Origin: Trebonia sp963774945
Lineage (GTDB): Bacteria > Actinomycetota > Actinomycetes > Streptosporangiales > Streptosporangiaceae
Assembly: GCA_963774945.1 (NCBI GenBank)
Contig: CAVZHA010000015.1
Span: 930,001-994,000 of the forward strand
Direction of reading: 5' to 3'
Length of the DNA stretch: 64,000 nt
Shown here: positions 37,136-46,281 of the stretch, piece after piece
How the letters are laid out: each line of letters starts with the position of its first letter
Position numbering within the stretch: position 1 is the first letter of the stretch
Position numbers and translations under genes: made by a program
Notes under the pieces: model-generated
What the model was told of the DNA's origin: nothing
The model's input: only the letters and a program-made list of their open reading frames with translations
Database searches by the model: none

Positions 37136-38497
37136 TTAGAGAATGGGGAGGTAGCGGTCTAGTTCGTAGCGACTGACCTGGCGGCGGTACTCCTGCCATT
37201 CTTCGCGCTTGTTGCGGAGGAAGAAGTCGAAGACGTGCTCGCCGAGGGTCTCCGCCACCAGGTCGCTCGACTCCATGACCCGGATGGCCTCGTTGAGGTC
37301 GGACGGGAGCGGCTTGATGCCCATCGCGCGGCGCTCGGAGCTGGTCAGGGCCCACACGTCGTCCTCGGCCCCCGGGGGGAGCTCGTAGTCCTTCTCGATG
37401 CCCTTGAGGCCGGCCGCGAGCATGACCGAGTAGGCCAGGTAGGGGTTGCAGGCGGCGTCGAGCGAGCGGAATTCCAGCCGGGTCGAGTTGCCCTTCTGGG
37501 GCTTGTACATCGGCACCCGGACCAGGGCCGAGCGGTTGTTGTGGCCCCAGCAGACGTAGGCCGGGGCCTCGCCGCCGGCCCCGGCGGTGCGCTCGGCGCC
37601 GCCCCACAGCCGCTTGTAGGAGTTCACCCACTGGTTGCAGACGGCGGTGATCTCGGGCGCGTGCTTGAGCAGGCCGGCGATGAACGAGCGGGCGGTCTTG
37701 GAGAGCTGGTACTCCGCGCCTGCCTCGTAGAAGGCGTTCTGGTCGCCCTCGAACAGCGACAGGTGGGTGTGCATGCCGGAGCCCGGGTACTCGGTGAACG
37801 GCTTGGGCATGAACGTCGCCCAGACGCCCTGCTCGATCGCGACTTCCTTCATCACCAGCCGGAAGCTCATGATGTTGTCGGCCGTGGTCAGCGCGTCGGC
37901 GTAGCGCAGGTCGATCTCCTGCTGGCCGGGGGCGACCTCGTGGTGGCTGTACTCGACCGAGATGCCCATCGCCTCGAGCATGGTGATGCTGGTGCGGCGG
38001 AAGTCGTGCGCGATGCTGTGCGGGGTGTGGTCGTAGTAGCCGCCCGAGTCGACCGGTTCCGGCGTGGAGCCGACCTCGGGACGGTCGCGCAGCAGGAAGA
38101 ACTCGATCTCCGGGTGGGTGTAGAAGGTGAAGCCCATGTCGCTGGCCTTGGAGAGGTTCCGCTTCAGCACCCAGCGCGGGTCGGCGTAGCTGGGCGAGCC
38201 GTCCGGCAGCAGGATGTCGCAGAACATGCGGGCCACGCCGGGGTACTCGCCGCGCCACGGCAGCAGCTGGAACGTCGACGGGTCGGGGCGGGCGATCATG
38301 TCGCTCTCGTGCACCCGCGCGAAGCCCTCGATGGCCGAGCCGTCGAAGCCGATGCCGTCCGCGAACGCGCCCTCGAGTTCGGCCGGGGCGACCGCGACCG
38401 ACTTGAGGGCACCGAGCACGTCGGTGAACCAGAGCCGGACGAAGCGAATGTCCCGCTCTTCTAGCGTGCGCAGCACGAATTCTTCCTGCCTGTCCAC
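37136..38497 (-). CDS. glnA2: Glutamine synthetase-family ligase GlnA2 (possible gamma-glutamylpolyamine synthetase)
   Basis: 453 aa from GTG 38497 (DRQEEFVLRTLEERDIRFVRLWFTDVLG). Catalytic segments are FDGSAIEGFARVHESDM, HPEIEFFLL, EVAPGQQEIDLRYADAL and MHTHLSLFEGD. The loop that carries the adenylylated Tyr in GlnA reads YVCWGHNNRSALVRVP here, without that Tyr, so GlnE should not regulate it. In Streptomyces, GlnA2-type enzymes glutamylate polyamines rather than ammonia; this position after glnE and its sequence fit that group. The frame is intact. Confidence 0.9.
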   Translation of the reverse strand: MDRQEEFVLRTLEERDIRFVRLWFTDVLGALKSVAVAPAELEGAFADGIGFDGSAIEGFARVHESDMIARPDPSTFQLLPWRGEYPGVARMFCDILLPDGSPSYADPRWVLKRNLSKASDMGFTFYTHPEIEFFLLRDRPEVGSTPEPVDSGGYYDHTPHSIAHDFRRTSITMLEAMGISVEYSHHEVAPGQQEIDLRYADALTTADNIMSFRLVMKEVAIEQGVWATFMPKPFTEYPGSGMHTHLSLFEGDQNAFYEAGAEYQLSKTARSFIAGLLKHAPEITAVCNQWVNSYKRLWGGAERTAGAGGEAPAYVCWGHNNRSALVRVPMYKPQKGNSTRLEFRSLDAACNPYLAYSVMLAAGLKGIEKDYELPPGAEDDVWALTSSERRAMGIKPLPSDLNEAIRVMESSDLVAETLGEHVFDFFLRNKREEWQEYRRQVSRYELDRYLPIL

Positions 38498-38733
38498 GGC
38501 TATCACCTTAAACGCTTCTCGCGGTTGGTTCACACTGCGCGGTCGTTCGGCCGACGGTCCGGTCACGGTAGCAGCAGTTGCGCGCGCTCCGCGTTTCCGC
38601 TTGGTTACGTTCGGGTGATCGTTCTAGGGTAGAGATCGGTCGGGCTGCGACACGGGGCACCCCAGGCGCCGACGGCCGCCTAGACTCGGGGACCTAACTG
38701 GGACATCTTCTGTGACTGAGGAACAGGTGAGGC

Positions 38734-39615
38734 ATGTCACGCACGGCAGTAAGCACAGCGAGTCCGGTCCTGGCCGAGAAGCTGGCGGAGTTCGACCGGG
38801 ACGGATTCACGATCATCCCCGGCGCGCTGACGGCGGACGAGGTCGGCTTCTACCGCGGCGCCCTTGACCGCGTATACGCGGAGCAGGAGGCGGACGGCCG
38901 GGTCAAGCCGGGCGCGTCGATGCACCAGCTCAGCGCCGTCGCCAACTGCCCGGAGGCGCTCGGCCTGGTCGACCACCCGACGACGTTCCCGTACGTCTGG
39001 TCGATCCTGGGCTGGAACGTGCACGCGTACCACTCGCACCTCGACGTGCACCCGCCGCTGCCTTCTCAGCGCCCGTTCCGGTTCGAGTGGCACCAGGACG
39101 GCGGGCGGCAGAACCGCGAGATCGAGACCGACCCGCGGCCGCGGCTGTCGGTGAAGTACGCGTTCTGGCTGTCGGACGTGTCCGAGACCGGCCGCGGCAA
39201 CTTCAAGGTCGTGCCGGGCAGCCACAAGACCAACTGGATTTCCGGGCCGCCGCGGCGCGACGTCGAGTGGCCCGACCCGGACGGCGCGATCGAGGTCACC
39301 GCCAACGCGGGCGACGCGGTGCTGTTCGACCGGCGGCTGTGGCACGCGCGCTCTGACAACTACTCGACCATCACCCGCAAGGCGATGTTCGTCGGCTACA
39401 CCTACCGGTGGGTCGCGATGCGGGACGAGAACGACGGCATCTGGTCGTCTTCGCTGGCCGAGTCGGTCAACCCGGTCCAGCGGCAGTTGCTCGGCGGGCT
39501 GAGCGACAAGTCCGGCGACCACGCGTGGGGGCACTACCCGGAGAGCACCCCGCTGTACGGGTGGCTGAAGGAGCGGGACCTGTTCGACCCGTCGAACCCG
39601 CCGCTGAAGGCGTAG
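38734..39615 (+). CDS. Phytanoyl-CoA dioxygenase (PhyH)-family Fe(II)/2-oxoglutarate oxygenase
   Basis: 293 aa. The iron triad is HxD in EWHQDGGRQ and His in LWHARSDN, with a 2-oxoglutarate-binding Arg probably in TITRKAMF. The flanks KYAFWLSDVSETGRGNFKVVPGSHKTNW are typical of the family. Substrate is unknown; no biosynthetic cluster lies around it. The start ATG 38734 follows a weak GAGG. The frame is intact. Confidence 0.9.
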   Translation: MSRTAVSTASPVLAEKLAEFDRDGFTIIPGALTADEVGFYRGALDRVYAEQEADGRVKPGASMHQLSAVANCPEALGLVDHPTTFPYVWSILGWNVHAYHSHLDVHPPLPSQRPFRFEWHQDGGRQNREIETDPRPRLSVKYAFWLSDVSETGRGNFKVVPGSHKTNWISGPPRRDVEWPDPDGAIEVTANAGDAVLFDRRLWHARSDNYSTITRKAMFVGYTYRWVAMRDENDGIWSSSLAESVNPVQRQLLGGLSDKSGDHAWGHYPESTPLYGWLKERDLFDPSNPPLKA

Positions 39616-39680
39616 TTTTCGGTTTCGCTTTCGGTTTTGCTTTTCGGTTTCGCTTCTCGGTTTTGCTTTTGGGCTCGCTT
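39616..39680. repeat. TTTTCGGTTTCGCTTTCGG low-complexity tract
   Basis: Repeats of TTTCGGTTT(C/T)GCTTTT fill the 65-bp gap between the convergent PhyH and SpoIIE genes. It is pyrimidine-rich on the plus strand, far from background composition, and might serve as a terminator. Confidence 0.85.
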
Positions 39681-41195
39681 TTAGGGCAGGCGTCCGACTG
39701 CGGCAGTCGCGCGGCGGGCGCCTGCGCTTGCGTCTCCCCCCGGCCAGGCGGCCGGGGCGCGGACCAGCAGCATCGCCGCGTCGTCGTGCGGCGGCGAGCC
39801 GACGTGCCCCAGCAGGTCGTCCCGGACCAGGTCGAGCAGGGTGGGACCGCGACGCGCGAGCTGCCGGGCGGCCGCCCGGGGGGACTTCGGCGTCTTGGCC
39901 GGCTTGGGCAGCGTCTGCGGGGCGAGGGCGGCCACCCGCTCGTCGAGCGGGTAGAACTCTCGGTTCGCGTCGCGGGCCTCGGTGACGCCGTCGGTGTAGA
40001 GCAGCAGCTGGTCGTTGGGCTCGAACGGGTAGGTCTGCTTCGCGCCCGAGTCGTTGCCGAGCGTGATCAGGCCGAGCGGGGGCGCGGGGGCGCGCACCTC
40101 GAGCACGGTGACCTCGCCGGTGGCCGAGACCAGGATGGGCGGCGGGTGACCGGCGTTGAGTATCGTCAGCCGGCCCCGTTCCGGGTCGACCTGGGCCAGC
40201 AGCGCGGTGACGAACTCCTCGTGCTTGCCCCACCGCCGGGTCAGGCCCGCGTCGAGCCGGTAGGCGATCTCGTCGAGGGTGTGCACGCTGTGCGCGAGCT
40301 CGCGGAACCGGCCGATGATGTCGGCCGCCACCTCGACCGCCTCGAGGCCCTTGCCGCGCACGTCGCCGATGATCATCCGGATGCCGTGCTCGTTGGTCGC
40401 GACGACCTCGTACAGGTCGCCGCCCACCCGCGCCTCGGCCGCGGCCGCGAGGTAGACGACGTCGACGTTGAGCGGGCCGACGGTCTCTGGCAGCTGCCTG
40501 AGCACGGCCCGCTGGGCGGCCTCGGCGACACTGGTGACGTTAACGATCTGGAGCGCCTGCTGAGCCTGCTGGGTGGTTTTGTGCTCGGCTCCGACCTTCG
40601 TCCCCACCAGGCTGAGCACGGTGACGACGGCGGTGGCGCCGATGGCCGCCAGCGCCAGCTGGTGGCTGCCGGTGGTGACGGTGATGCCGCCCTTGAGCAG
40701 CGCGTCGATGACGACGCCGGCGATGAGGGCGGCGACGCCGTACGCCAGCGGCCGCCAGATCCTGGTCGCGCCGACGCCGGCCAGCGCGGGCGGAACGGCG
40801 AGCAGCGGGGCCAGCTCGAGCGGCGCGGGCCAGGCGCCGACCAGGCAGACGATGGCGGCGGCGATGGCGGCCGCGGCGACGGTGACCTCGAGCCAGCGGG
40901 CGCGCCAGGCGCGGCGGGCGCGGGGCGTGGCTGCCTGGTCCGCTGGCGTCGTCGCCTTGGCGGGCGTCGTCGCTTTTGCGGGCGTAGTCGCCTTGGCGGG
41001 CGGCTTGGCGGGCGTCGTCGCCTTGGCACGCGGCTTGGCCGGCGTCGTCGGCGTTGTCGTTGCCGACGTGGGCACCGGCGGCGTCGGCGTGTCCGGCGTT
41101 GTCGTCGGCGTTGCCGGCGTTGTTGCCGGCTTCGCCGAGGTTGCCGCCGGCGTTGCCGTTGCCCGCGTCGGCTCTGCGGGCGATTCCGTGGCCAT
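39681..41195 (-). CDS. Membrane PP2C-type Ser/Thr phosphatase (SpoIIE domain)
   Basis: 504 aa. The N-terminal ~120 residues are a Thr/Pro/Ala/Lys tail with AKATTPAKATTPAKA repeats, followed by four or five membrane helices (~125-215), a short linker and a SpoIIE phosphatase domain (ARVGGDLYEVV, MIIGDVRGKGLEAVEVAADI, LTILNAGHPPPILV, LLLYTDGVTEARDANREFY, DDAAMLLVR). The metal Asp residues are present. Such RsbU/RsbP-like enzymes act on anti-anti-sigma factors. The start at ATG 41195 follows GAGGTGACT. Confidence 0.92.
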   Translation of the reverse strand: MATESPAEPTRATATPAATSAKPATTPATPTTTPDTPTPPVPTSATTTPTTPAKPRAKATTPAKPPAKATTPAKATTPAKATTPADQAATPRARRAWRARWLEVTVAAAAIAAAIVCLVGAWPAPLELAPLLAVPPALAGVGATRIWRPLAYGVAALIAGVVIDALLKGGITVTTGSHQLALAAIGATAVVTVLSLVGTKVGAEHKTTQQAQQALQIVNVTSVAEAAQRAVLRQLPETVGPLNVDVVYLAAAAEARVGGDLYEVVATNEHGIRMIIGDVRGKGLEAVEVAADIIGRFRELAHSVHTLDEIAYRLDAGLTRRWGKHEEFVTALLAQVDPERGRLTILNAGHPPPILVSATGEVTVLEVRAPAPPLGLITLGNDSGAKQTYPFEPNDQLLLYTDGVTEARDANREFYPLDERVAALAPQTLPKPAKTPKSPRAAARQLARRGPTLLDLVRDDLLGHVGSPPHDDAAMLLVRAPAAWPGGDASAGARRATAAVGRLP

Positions 41196-41370
41196 AGTCA
41201 CCTCATATCGCATGATCGACCGGAATGACCATACGTGGGCGGACTGGGTTCGCGACATGGTTTAGGCGTGTTTCCGCTGAGGAGCGAGGGGTTTCGGTGG
41301 CGAGGCGCGGCCGGGCGGTTGCGGGCGCGCGTCGTTCGGACGGCGAGCGACCATCACTTTTGGGCCACTT

Positions 41371-41382
41371 CTTGCTGTTATC
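41371..41382 (+). repeat. CTTGCTGTTATC element, copy 6
   Basis: Exact copy in the gap 41196-41670, 25 bases before the perfect inverted repeat at 41408-41452. Confidence 0.9.
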
Positions 41383-41407
41383 TCCGATGGGAGCGGTGCG
41401 AGCCATT

Positions 41408-41452
41408 ATTGGGGGTAGTATCCGCTGCTATTTGACGGATACTACCCCCAAT
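41408..41452. repeat. Perfect 17-bp inverted repeat, 11-base loop
   Basis: ATTGGGGGTAGTATCCG and CGGATACTACCCCCAAT are exact complements around CTGCTATTTGA, followed by CTTTT. It could be a terminator-like hairpin, but no gene ends here: the nearest upstream gene (SpoIIE) points away. Confidence 0.93.
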
Positions 41453-41670
41453 CTTTTGATCCGCGCCCCCAGCAGCGTGATCCAGTCGCGGGCCAATTGC
41501 GGCAATACTTGCCATTGGCACAAGGTTGCATTTATGACATCGAGAATTTACGTTTGATTTGCCGCTTATGCTGGACAGATCGGCATCCGGCCAATTCGAA
41601 CCTATTACGGTTGATCCGATTGCGTTCTTTGGACAGGGTGGGCTAGGCGAGCCAGGGAGAGCGAACGACC

Positions 41671-41826
41671 ATGGACGACATCAACGCGCTGGCCCGGTTG
41701 CTGGCGGTCGAGGTGCTGCTGGCCGAACCCGAACTGCTCGGCAACGACGCGCTCGAGGCCGATCTCTATATCCTGCGCGACAAACTACGGAAAGCGGCCG
41801 GGCGGCCGGGACGATTCCTTCCTTAG
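41671..41826 (+). CDS. Small protein of 51 aa, convergent with the conservon GTPase
   Basis: ATG 41671 follows AGGGAGAG with good spacing and reads MDDINALARLLAVEVLLAEP then ELLGNDALEADLYILRDKLR to a TAG at 41824. Codon third positions are mostly G/C, as in real genes here. The protein is acidic, Leu-rich and probably one amphipathic helix pair. Its stop overlaps the GTPase gene's stop on the other strand (TTAG). No family recognised. It may be a partner of the conservon, given position only. Confidence 0.55.
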   Translation: MDDINALARLLAVEVLLAEPELLGNDALEADLYILRDKLRKAAGRPGRFLP

Positions 41827-42434
41827 AAGAGGCTGGCGTGGCTCGGCTGGCTCCGCGAGTTCATGACGTACCTGACCAGGCAGACGAGAACGTTCTTGAC
41901 CGAATCGCGGTCTCGTGCGTCGCACATTACGACGGGCACCTCGGGTGCCAGGGTCAGGGCGATTCTGATGTCGTCGGCCCCGAACCGGGGCGCATCGTCG
42001 AAGCAGTTGACGGCGATGATGAACGCCGTGCCGTTCCGCTCGAAGTAGTCGATCGCGGGGAAGCAATCGGCCACTCGCCGCGTATCGGCCATGACCACGG
42101 CGCCAATCGCGCCGATCGCCAGGTCATCCCACATGAACCAGAAGCGCTCCTGGCCCGGCGTGCCGAACAGGTAAAGCACGAGCTCGGACTGAAAGCTGAT
42201 CCGGCCGAAGTCCATGGCCACGGTCGTGGTGGTCTTGGCGGACACGCCGCGCGTGCTGTCGACGCCACGGCTGCTCTCGGTTAGCGGTTCCTCGGTTCGC
42301 AACGGCCTGATCTCGCTGATCGCGCCGACCAAGGTCGTCTTCCCTACTCCGAAGCCCCCCGCGATGAGGATCTTGGCGGTCGTCGGCACGCTCGACCCCG
42401 CCATGCCGTCGTCAGAGTGATTCAAGACCATCAA
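41823..42434 (-). CDS. Conservon ATP/GTP-binding protein (CvnD type)
   Basis: 203 aa, small Ras-like GTPase of the MglA/CvnD group. Walker A GGFGVGKTTLVGAISE, switch region with TTTTVAMDFGRI, G3 LFGTPGQERFWFMWDDL, G4-like AVNCFDDA. These proteins associate with the roadblock and DUF742 proteins at the membrane. An alternative start at 42404 (MAGSSVPTT) would remove the 23-base overlap with the DUF742 gene. It is last in the cvnA-B-C-D operon. Confidence 0.93.
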   Translation of the reverse strand: MMVLNHSDDGMAGSSVPTTAKILIAGGFGVGKTTLVGAISEIRPLRTEEPLTESSRGVDSTRGVSAKTTTTVAMDFGRISFQSELVLYLFGTPGQERFWFMWDDLAIGAIGAVVMADTRRVADCFPAIDYFERNGTAFIIAVNCFDDAPRFGADDIRIALTLAPEVPVVMCDARDRDSVKNVLVCLVRYVMNSRSQPSHASLF

Positions 42435-42795
42435 GCACCATCCTCAGTAGGCTCTGATCGGGGACTGGCTGCCGCTGTGCAGAGACGATCCTGAGCAACC
42501 CGTCGCCTGTGAGGTCACCAAGCAGCACCCGGACCACCCCGATGGGAAGGTCAATTTCCGAGGCCAGGTCGACAATGGGCACGGGGCGGCGGCAGACGCT
42601 GAGAATCCGCCGGTGTTCTGGCCCGGGCCGGAACTGCTCCGATGGTCGTTCGCCGGTCGCGACGACCACATCGATGAGGCCGAACGACGCCCCGCCGTTC
42701 GGCTGGGTCCGCCCCTTGGTCAACGCGTAGAGGCGGACCACCGGGCCGGCTTCCCGGTCCATCCAGCGCTCGCCCCAACCGTCCATTGAGGTCAT
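42412..42795 (-). CDS. DUF742 protein (CvnC type)
   Basis: 127 aa with the DUF742 hallmarks VVRLYALTKGRT, winged-helix segment RILSVCRRPVPIVDLASEIDLPIGVVRVLLGDL and the end DQSLLRMVLDGLESL. It is the usual third conservon member. The start overlaps the roadblock gene's stop (ATGA). Confidence 0.93.
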   Translation of the reverse strand: MTSMDGWGERWMDREAGPVVRLYALTKGRTQPNGGASFGLIDVVVATGERPSEQFRPGPEHRRILSVCRRPVPIVDLASEIDLPIGVVRVLLGDLTGDGLLRIVSAQRQPVPDQSLLRMVLDGLESL

Positions 42796-43211
42796 TCTGC
42801 GGCTATTTCATGCCCGGGAAATCTCGGCTCGGCGCCGAGGTACTTGCCCATGCGGCGCACCAGCGTCGCCATCTCGTAGGCGATGACGCCTACGTTCGGC
42901 TCGGCCGACGTCAGCACCGCCAGGCACGTTCCCTTACCTGCGGTGACGACGAAAAGGAAGGCGTGCTCCATCTCGATGATGGTCTGCCGCACCTCGCCGC
43001 CCCTGAAGTGCAGCCCGGTTCCCCGGGCGAGACTCTGCACCCCGGCCGCCAGGGCCGACAGATGCTCGCCGTCCTCACGAGTCAGGCTTTGCGACGCCGC
43101 CACCACGAGGCCATCGCGGGACAAGATCACTGCCTGCTGGACGTGCTCGACCTGATTGACCAGGTTGTCAAGCAGCCAGCTGAGCTGCCCGATCGTGTCA
43201 GTCTGTGACAT
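42792..43211 (-). CDS. Roadblock/LC7 protein (CvnB type)
   Basis: 139 aa, Roadblock/LC7 fold: LSWLLDNLVNQVEHVQQAVILSRDGLVVAAS, then AGVQSLARGTGLHFRGGEVRQTIIEMEHAFLFV. These act as modulators of the CvnD GTPase. The start codon overlaps the kinase stop by one base (TAATG). Confidence 0.94.
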   Translation of the reverse strand: MSQTDTIGQLSWLLDNLVNQVEHVQQAVILSRDGLVVAASQSLTREDGEHLSALAAGVQSLARGTGLHFRGGEVRQTIIEMEHAFLFVVTAGKGTCLAVLTSAEPNVGVIAYEMATLVRRMGKYLGAEPRFPGHEIAAE

Positions 43212-45849
43212 TACCCAGCCTCGCTATCGGTCGGTTCCTTGGCTGGGGAGTCATCGAGATCGTCGAGATCATCCAGGCGCCCGCGCTGCCATCCTTGCTG
43301 CATCGTCATGAACATGTCGCGAGTCGCCTCCGGCGCCCGCTGTTCGACGTCGGGCGCATCGCTCACCCACGCCTGCGGGCCGGTATCGCTACCGGGCCGC
43401 AGCTGCGGTGCCAGGCTGGTCTGGGGGACGCGGATGGGCATCCCGAGGTGAGTGCCCCCGGTCGGCGTGGAATCCTCGGTCGGGGCGGGCCGGCAAGGGC
43501 GGCTTGCCGTTCTGGCCACCCGAATCCACCGGGCGCGGCGCGGTTGGCTCGAACACGTCCCGCTGGGCCGGCTGCGTCCACGGTGTACGTCGCCACCGCG
43601 TCCCACGGTGGCATCGGCAGCTCCGGGCGTTCAGGCGACGGCGGCGCCGCCGACGACGGTTGCGGTGCCGGCGGCTGGTATTCCCAGGGCGAGCGCGGTG
43701 CGGTCCGGGGGGCCGGTGGCCACTCCGGGTCCGCGAGGCGAGGGATTTCGCCGGTGTCCACGCGCCGCCCGGTCGCGGCCGCGGGCAGCCGGTGCCGGCC
43801 AGTAACGCCGAACGGCGACCAGTCGCGCGACCCCGGCGAGCGGGGCTCCGGCGAGCGGGGCTCCGGCCCCGGGTCGCCCAGGTCGGGCCGCAGACCCTGC
43901 CAGCCGCCGGAGTGGCCGATGGCGGGCGGTTCGTCTTCTTCCGCCCGGACGATCACGCCGAACGGCAGCAGGACGATGGCCGTCGTGCCCCCGTAGGCGG
44001 ACCGGCGGAGCGAGACATTGATCTGGTGTCTGGCGGCCAGCGAGCTGACTACGAACAGGCCCAGCTTCTCGCTGTTCACCAGGTCGAACTCGGACGGATT
44101 GGCGAGCAGCCGGTTGATCTCGTCGATCTCATCAGGCGATCAGGCCGAGCCCGCGGTCCTCGACCTCCGCGACCAGGCCGGTGCCCACCCGGTCGGCCCT
44201 GATCTCGATCCTGGTGTTGGGCGGGGAGAAGACCGTGGCATTCTCGACCAGCTCCGCGACCAGGTGAATGATGTCGTTGACGGCGATGCCCGCCACCAGG
44301 TCGGGCGACTCGCTGACCACATCGACCCGGACGTAGTCCTCGACCTCGGCGATCGCGGCGCGCAGCACGTCGACGACGGGAACCGGATCACGCCAGCCGC
44401 GGCCGGGCGTGGCCCCCGACAAGATGATCAGGCCTTCCGCGTGCCTGCGCATGCGGGTGGTGAGATGGTCGAGGCGGAAGAGGTCGGCCAGCACGGCCGG
44501 ATCGCTGGTCCGGCGCTCCATCCCGTCCAGCATGCCCAGCTGCCGGTGGAGCAGGGACTGGTTGCGCATCGAGATGTTCAGGAAGACCTTGTTGATCCCC
44601 CGGCGCAGCCGCGCCTGTTCCACGGCGGCCGCGACGGCCGCCTGCTGCACGGTGGCGAACGAACTGGCGATCTGGGAAACCTCCCGGATACCGCTGGCGG
44701 CCGGCGGCGGCGACTCCGCCAGCACGTCCACGTCCGCGCCGCGGCGCAGCCGTTCGACTACCCGCGGCAGCCGCTCCTCCGCCATCGCCCGGACGCTGCC
44801 GTCGAGCCGGGTCAGGTCACCGGTGACCTTGCGGCCGAACCAGATGACCAGGAAGACCGATGCGAGCACGCCGGCCAGGCCGACACCGCCCGCGAGGACG
44901 GCCTCGGTGACCAGCCCGCTGCTTCGCGACGCGCCCAGCGCCGCCAGCTGCGCGCCCTCATTGAACCCCGCGGTCTGCATCGCCGCGAGGACCTCCCCCG
45001 ATGTCGCTTCCCAGGCGCCGGGGTTGACCGGCAGCGGCCCATTGCCGGTGCTATCCGATGATCTGGGTCTTCCATGGCCTGGAACCGCTGGTAATTCGGC
45101 GAGCGGGCGATGGCCGCGAACCCGGCGTCAAGGCTCGGCGTCAGCAGGGCCGAGGCCTCGTTGAGGTACACGCGCCGGCTGGTGACGGCGCTGTCGAACA
45201 GCTGACGTGCGCCCGCGCTCATCAGGCCACGGTCGGCGAGCGCGCCGTCGACCAGGGTGGCCTCTTGGCTGGCCATCTCAACCGCGTAGTCCGCCTGGAT
45301 GCCGCCGACCGAGATTCCGGACAGCGTGCCCCCGTTGTTGTCCTGGTCGGACGCCTCGAAGGAGTGCAGCTGGGCGTCGATGATGTTGCTGTACGCCTGG
45401 AATGCGGCCGCCGGGCTCAGCGAGCCAGAATCGACGGCGGTCCGGATGCTGTCGATCCGTCCCAGGTCGCTGAAGAAAGCGTTCAGCTGCGCCTGCGGGC
45501 CAGCCGAGAGCAGGCCGTCCTCGGTGTGCAGCGCGGCCTCTGCGGGCGGGATCGCCCTGGTCACCAGCTTCCTCGTGGCCAGCAGGGGCGCTTCAGGAGA
45601 CCTGCGGCCGCTTAGCAGCCACAGGTAGGTCTCTGCCCGTTCCGTGGGCAGTTCGACCGCGAGCTCCCTGCCTTGGGTATCGACCGCCGCCGTGGACACG
45701 TTGAGGTTGTGGTCGCTGTCGGCCTGGGGGACGGTGACGCTCACCGCGAACACCCACAACCCCACCAGGCAAACCAGTGGGATGGCAAACATGCTGATCA
45801 GGAACAGCCGGATGGGCCGGGAGCGGACAGGCCGCCGCAGGACTGCCAT
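43211..45849 (-). CDS. Conservon sensor histidine kinase with nitrate/sulfonate-sensing (NIT) domain (CvnA type, frameshifted)
   Basis: About 880 aa after removing five extra bases in three places (~45055, ~44145, ~43480). Order: membrane helix (~15-35), NIT-type extracytoplasmic helical domain with LPTERAETYLWLLSGRRSP, second helix and HAMP-like region (VFLVIWFGRKVTGDLTRLDGSV), helical NISMRNQSLLHRQLGMLDGM, HATPase (LVENATVFSPPNTRIEI, EDRGLGL, NSEKLGLFVVSSLAARH), then a ~250-residue Pro-rich tail. The canonical phospho-His motif is not obvious, as is usual in this family. First gene of the operon. Confidence 0.9.
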
Positions 45850-46056
45850 AGCGCCTCACATAAATAGCACGGAGGGGGCGCCTGCCTGTTCACCCGCATA
45901 GAAGCACATGAAAGCACAGAACTAAAACATCTGGTTCAGCCCCGACGCACTGTCTCGCGGTTGCCGGGCCCCCCCGGCGTGACCACCCATTGATACGGAT
46001 TACCTCAAGGCTGCACCGTAACACGGACATGTCGTTGTATTCCGAGAAACTTCAGT
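45850..46056. other. Gene-free stretch upstream of the conservon
   Basis: No gene or repeat family recognised. It is AT-richer than average (for example CACATGAAAGCACAGAACTAAAACATC at ~45905) and probably holds the conservon promoter, read on the minus strand. Confidence 0.5.
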
Positions 46057-46224
46057 ATGTATCAACTAATGAACGGCTTTCGGTTATCGCAGCTCACCGA
46101 GCGCGTGCGCGCCGCGCAATTGCGCGAGCAAGACCGCCTAAATGATCAACTGGGCCATCCGGCCGCTGCCCGTCCGATGGCGGCGCCGATCGGCGAGCCG
46201 GTTATCACGTCGCCGGGGAAATGA
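46057..46224 (+). CDS. Possible small protein of 55 aa
   Basis: An ORF from ATG 46057 (MYQLMNGFRLSQLTERVRAA, then QLREQDRLNDQLG) ends at TGA 46222. An in-frame ATG at 46069 is an alternative. The first half looks like an amphipathic helix. Upstream GAGAAAC is a weak ribosome-binding site, and codon bias is less marked than in large genes. No family recognised; it may be chance. Confidence 0.35.
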   Translation: MYQLMNGFRLSQLTERVRAAQLREQDRLNDQLGHPAAARPMAAPIGEPVITSPGK

Positions 46225-46262
46225 AGGCCGATGTTTACTGTGGAGAAATTTCGCTGTTGTCT

Positions 46263-46278
46263 CTACTGACGGCAGTAG
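46263..46278 (-). terminator. Short hairpin after the aquaporin gene
   Basis: CTACTG-ACGG-CAGTAG is a 6-bp stem just beyond the aquaporin stop (46282). No T-run on the minus strand. Confidence 0.4.
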
Positions 46279-46281
46279 CGC

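Noticed and set aside
46240..46260. Seventh copy of the CTTGCTGTTATC box (TTCGCTGTTGTC)
   Set aside because: Two mismatches in twelve and no inverted repeat of the same scale next to it; not counted.
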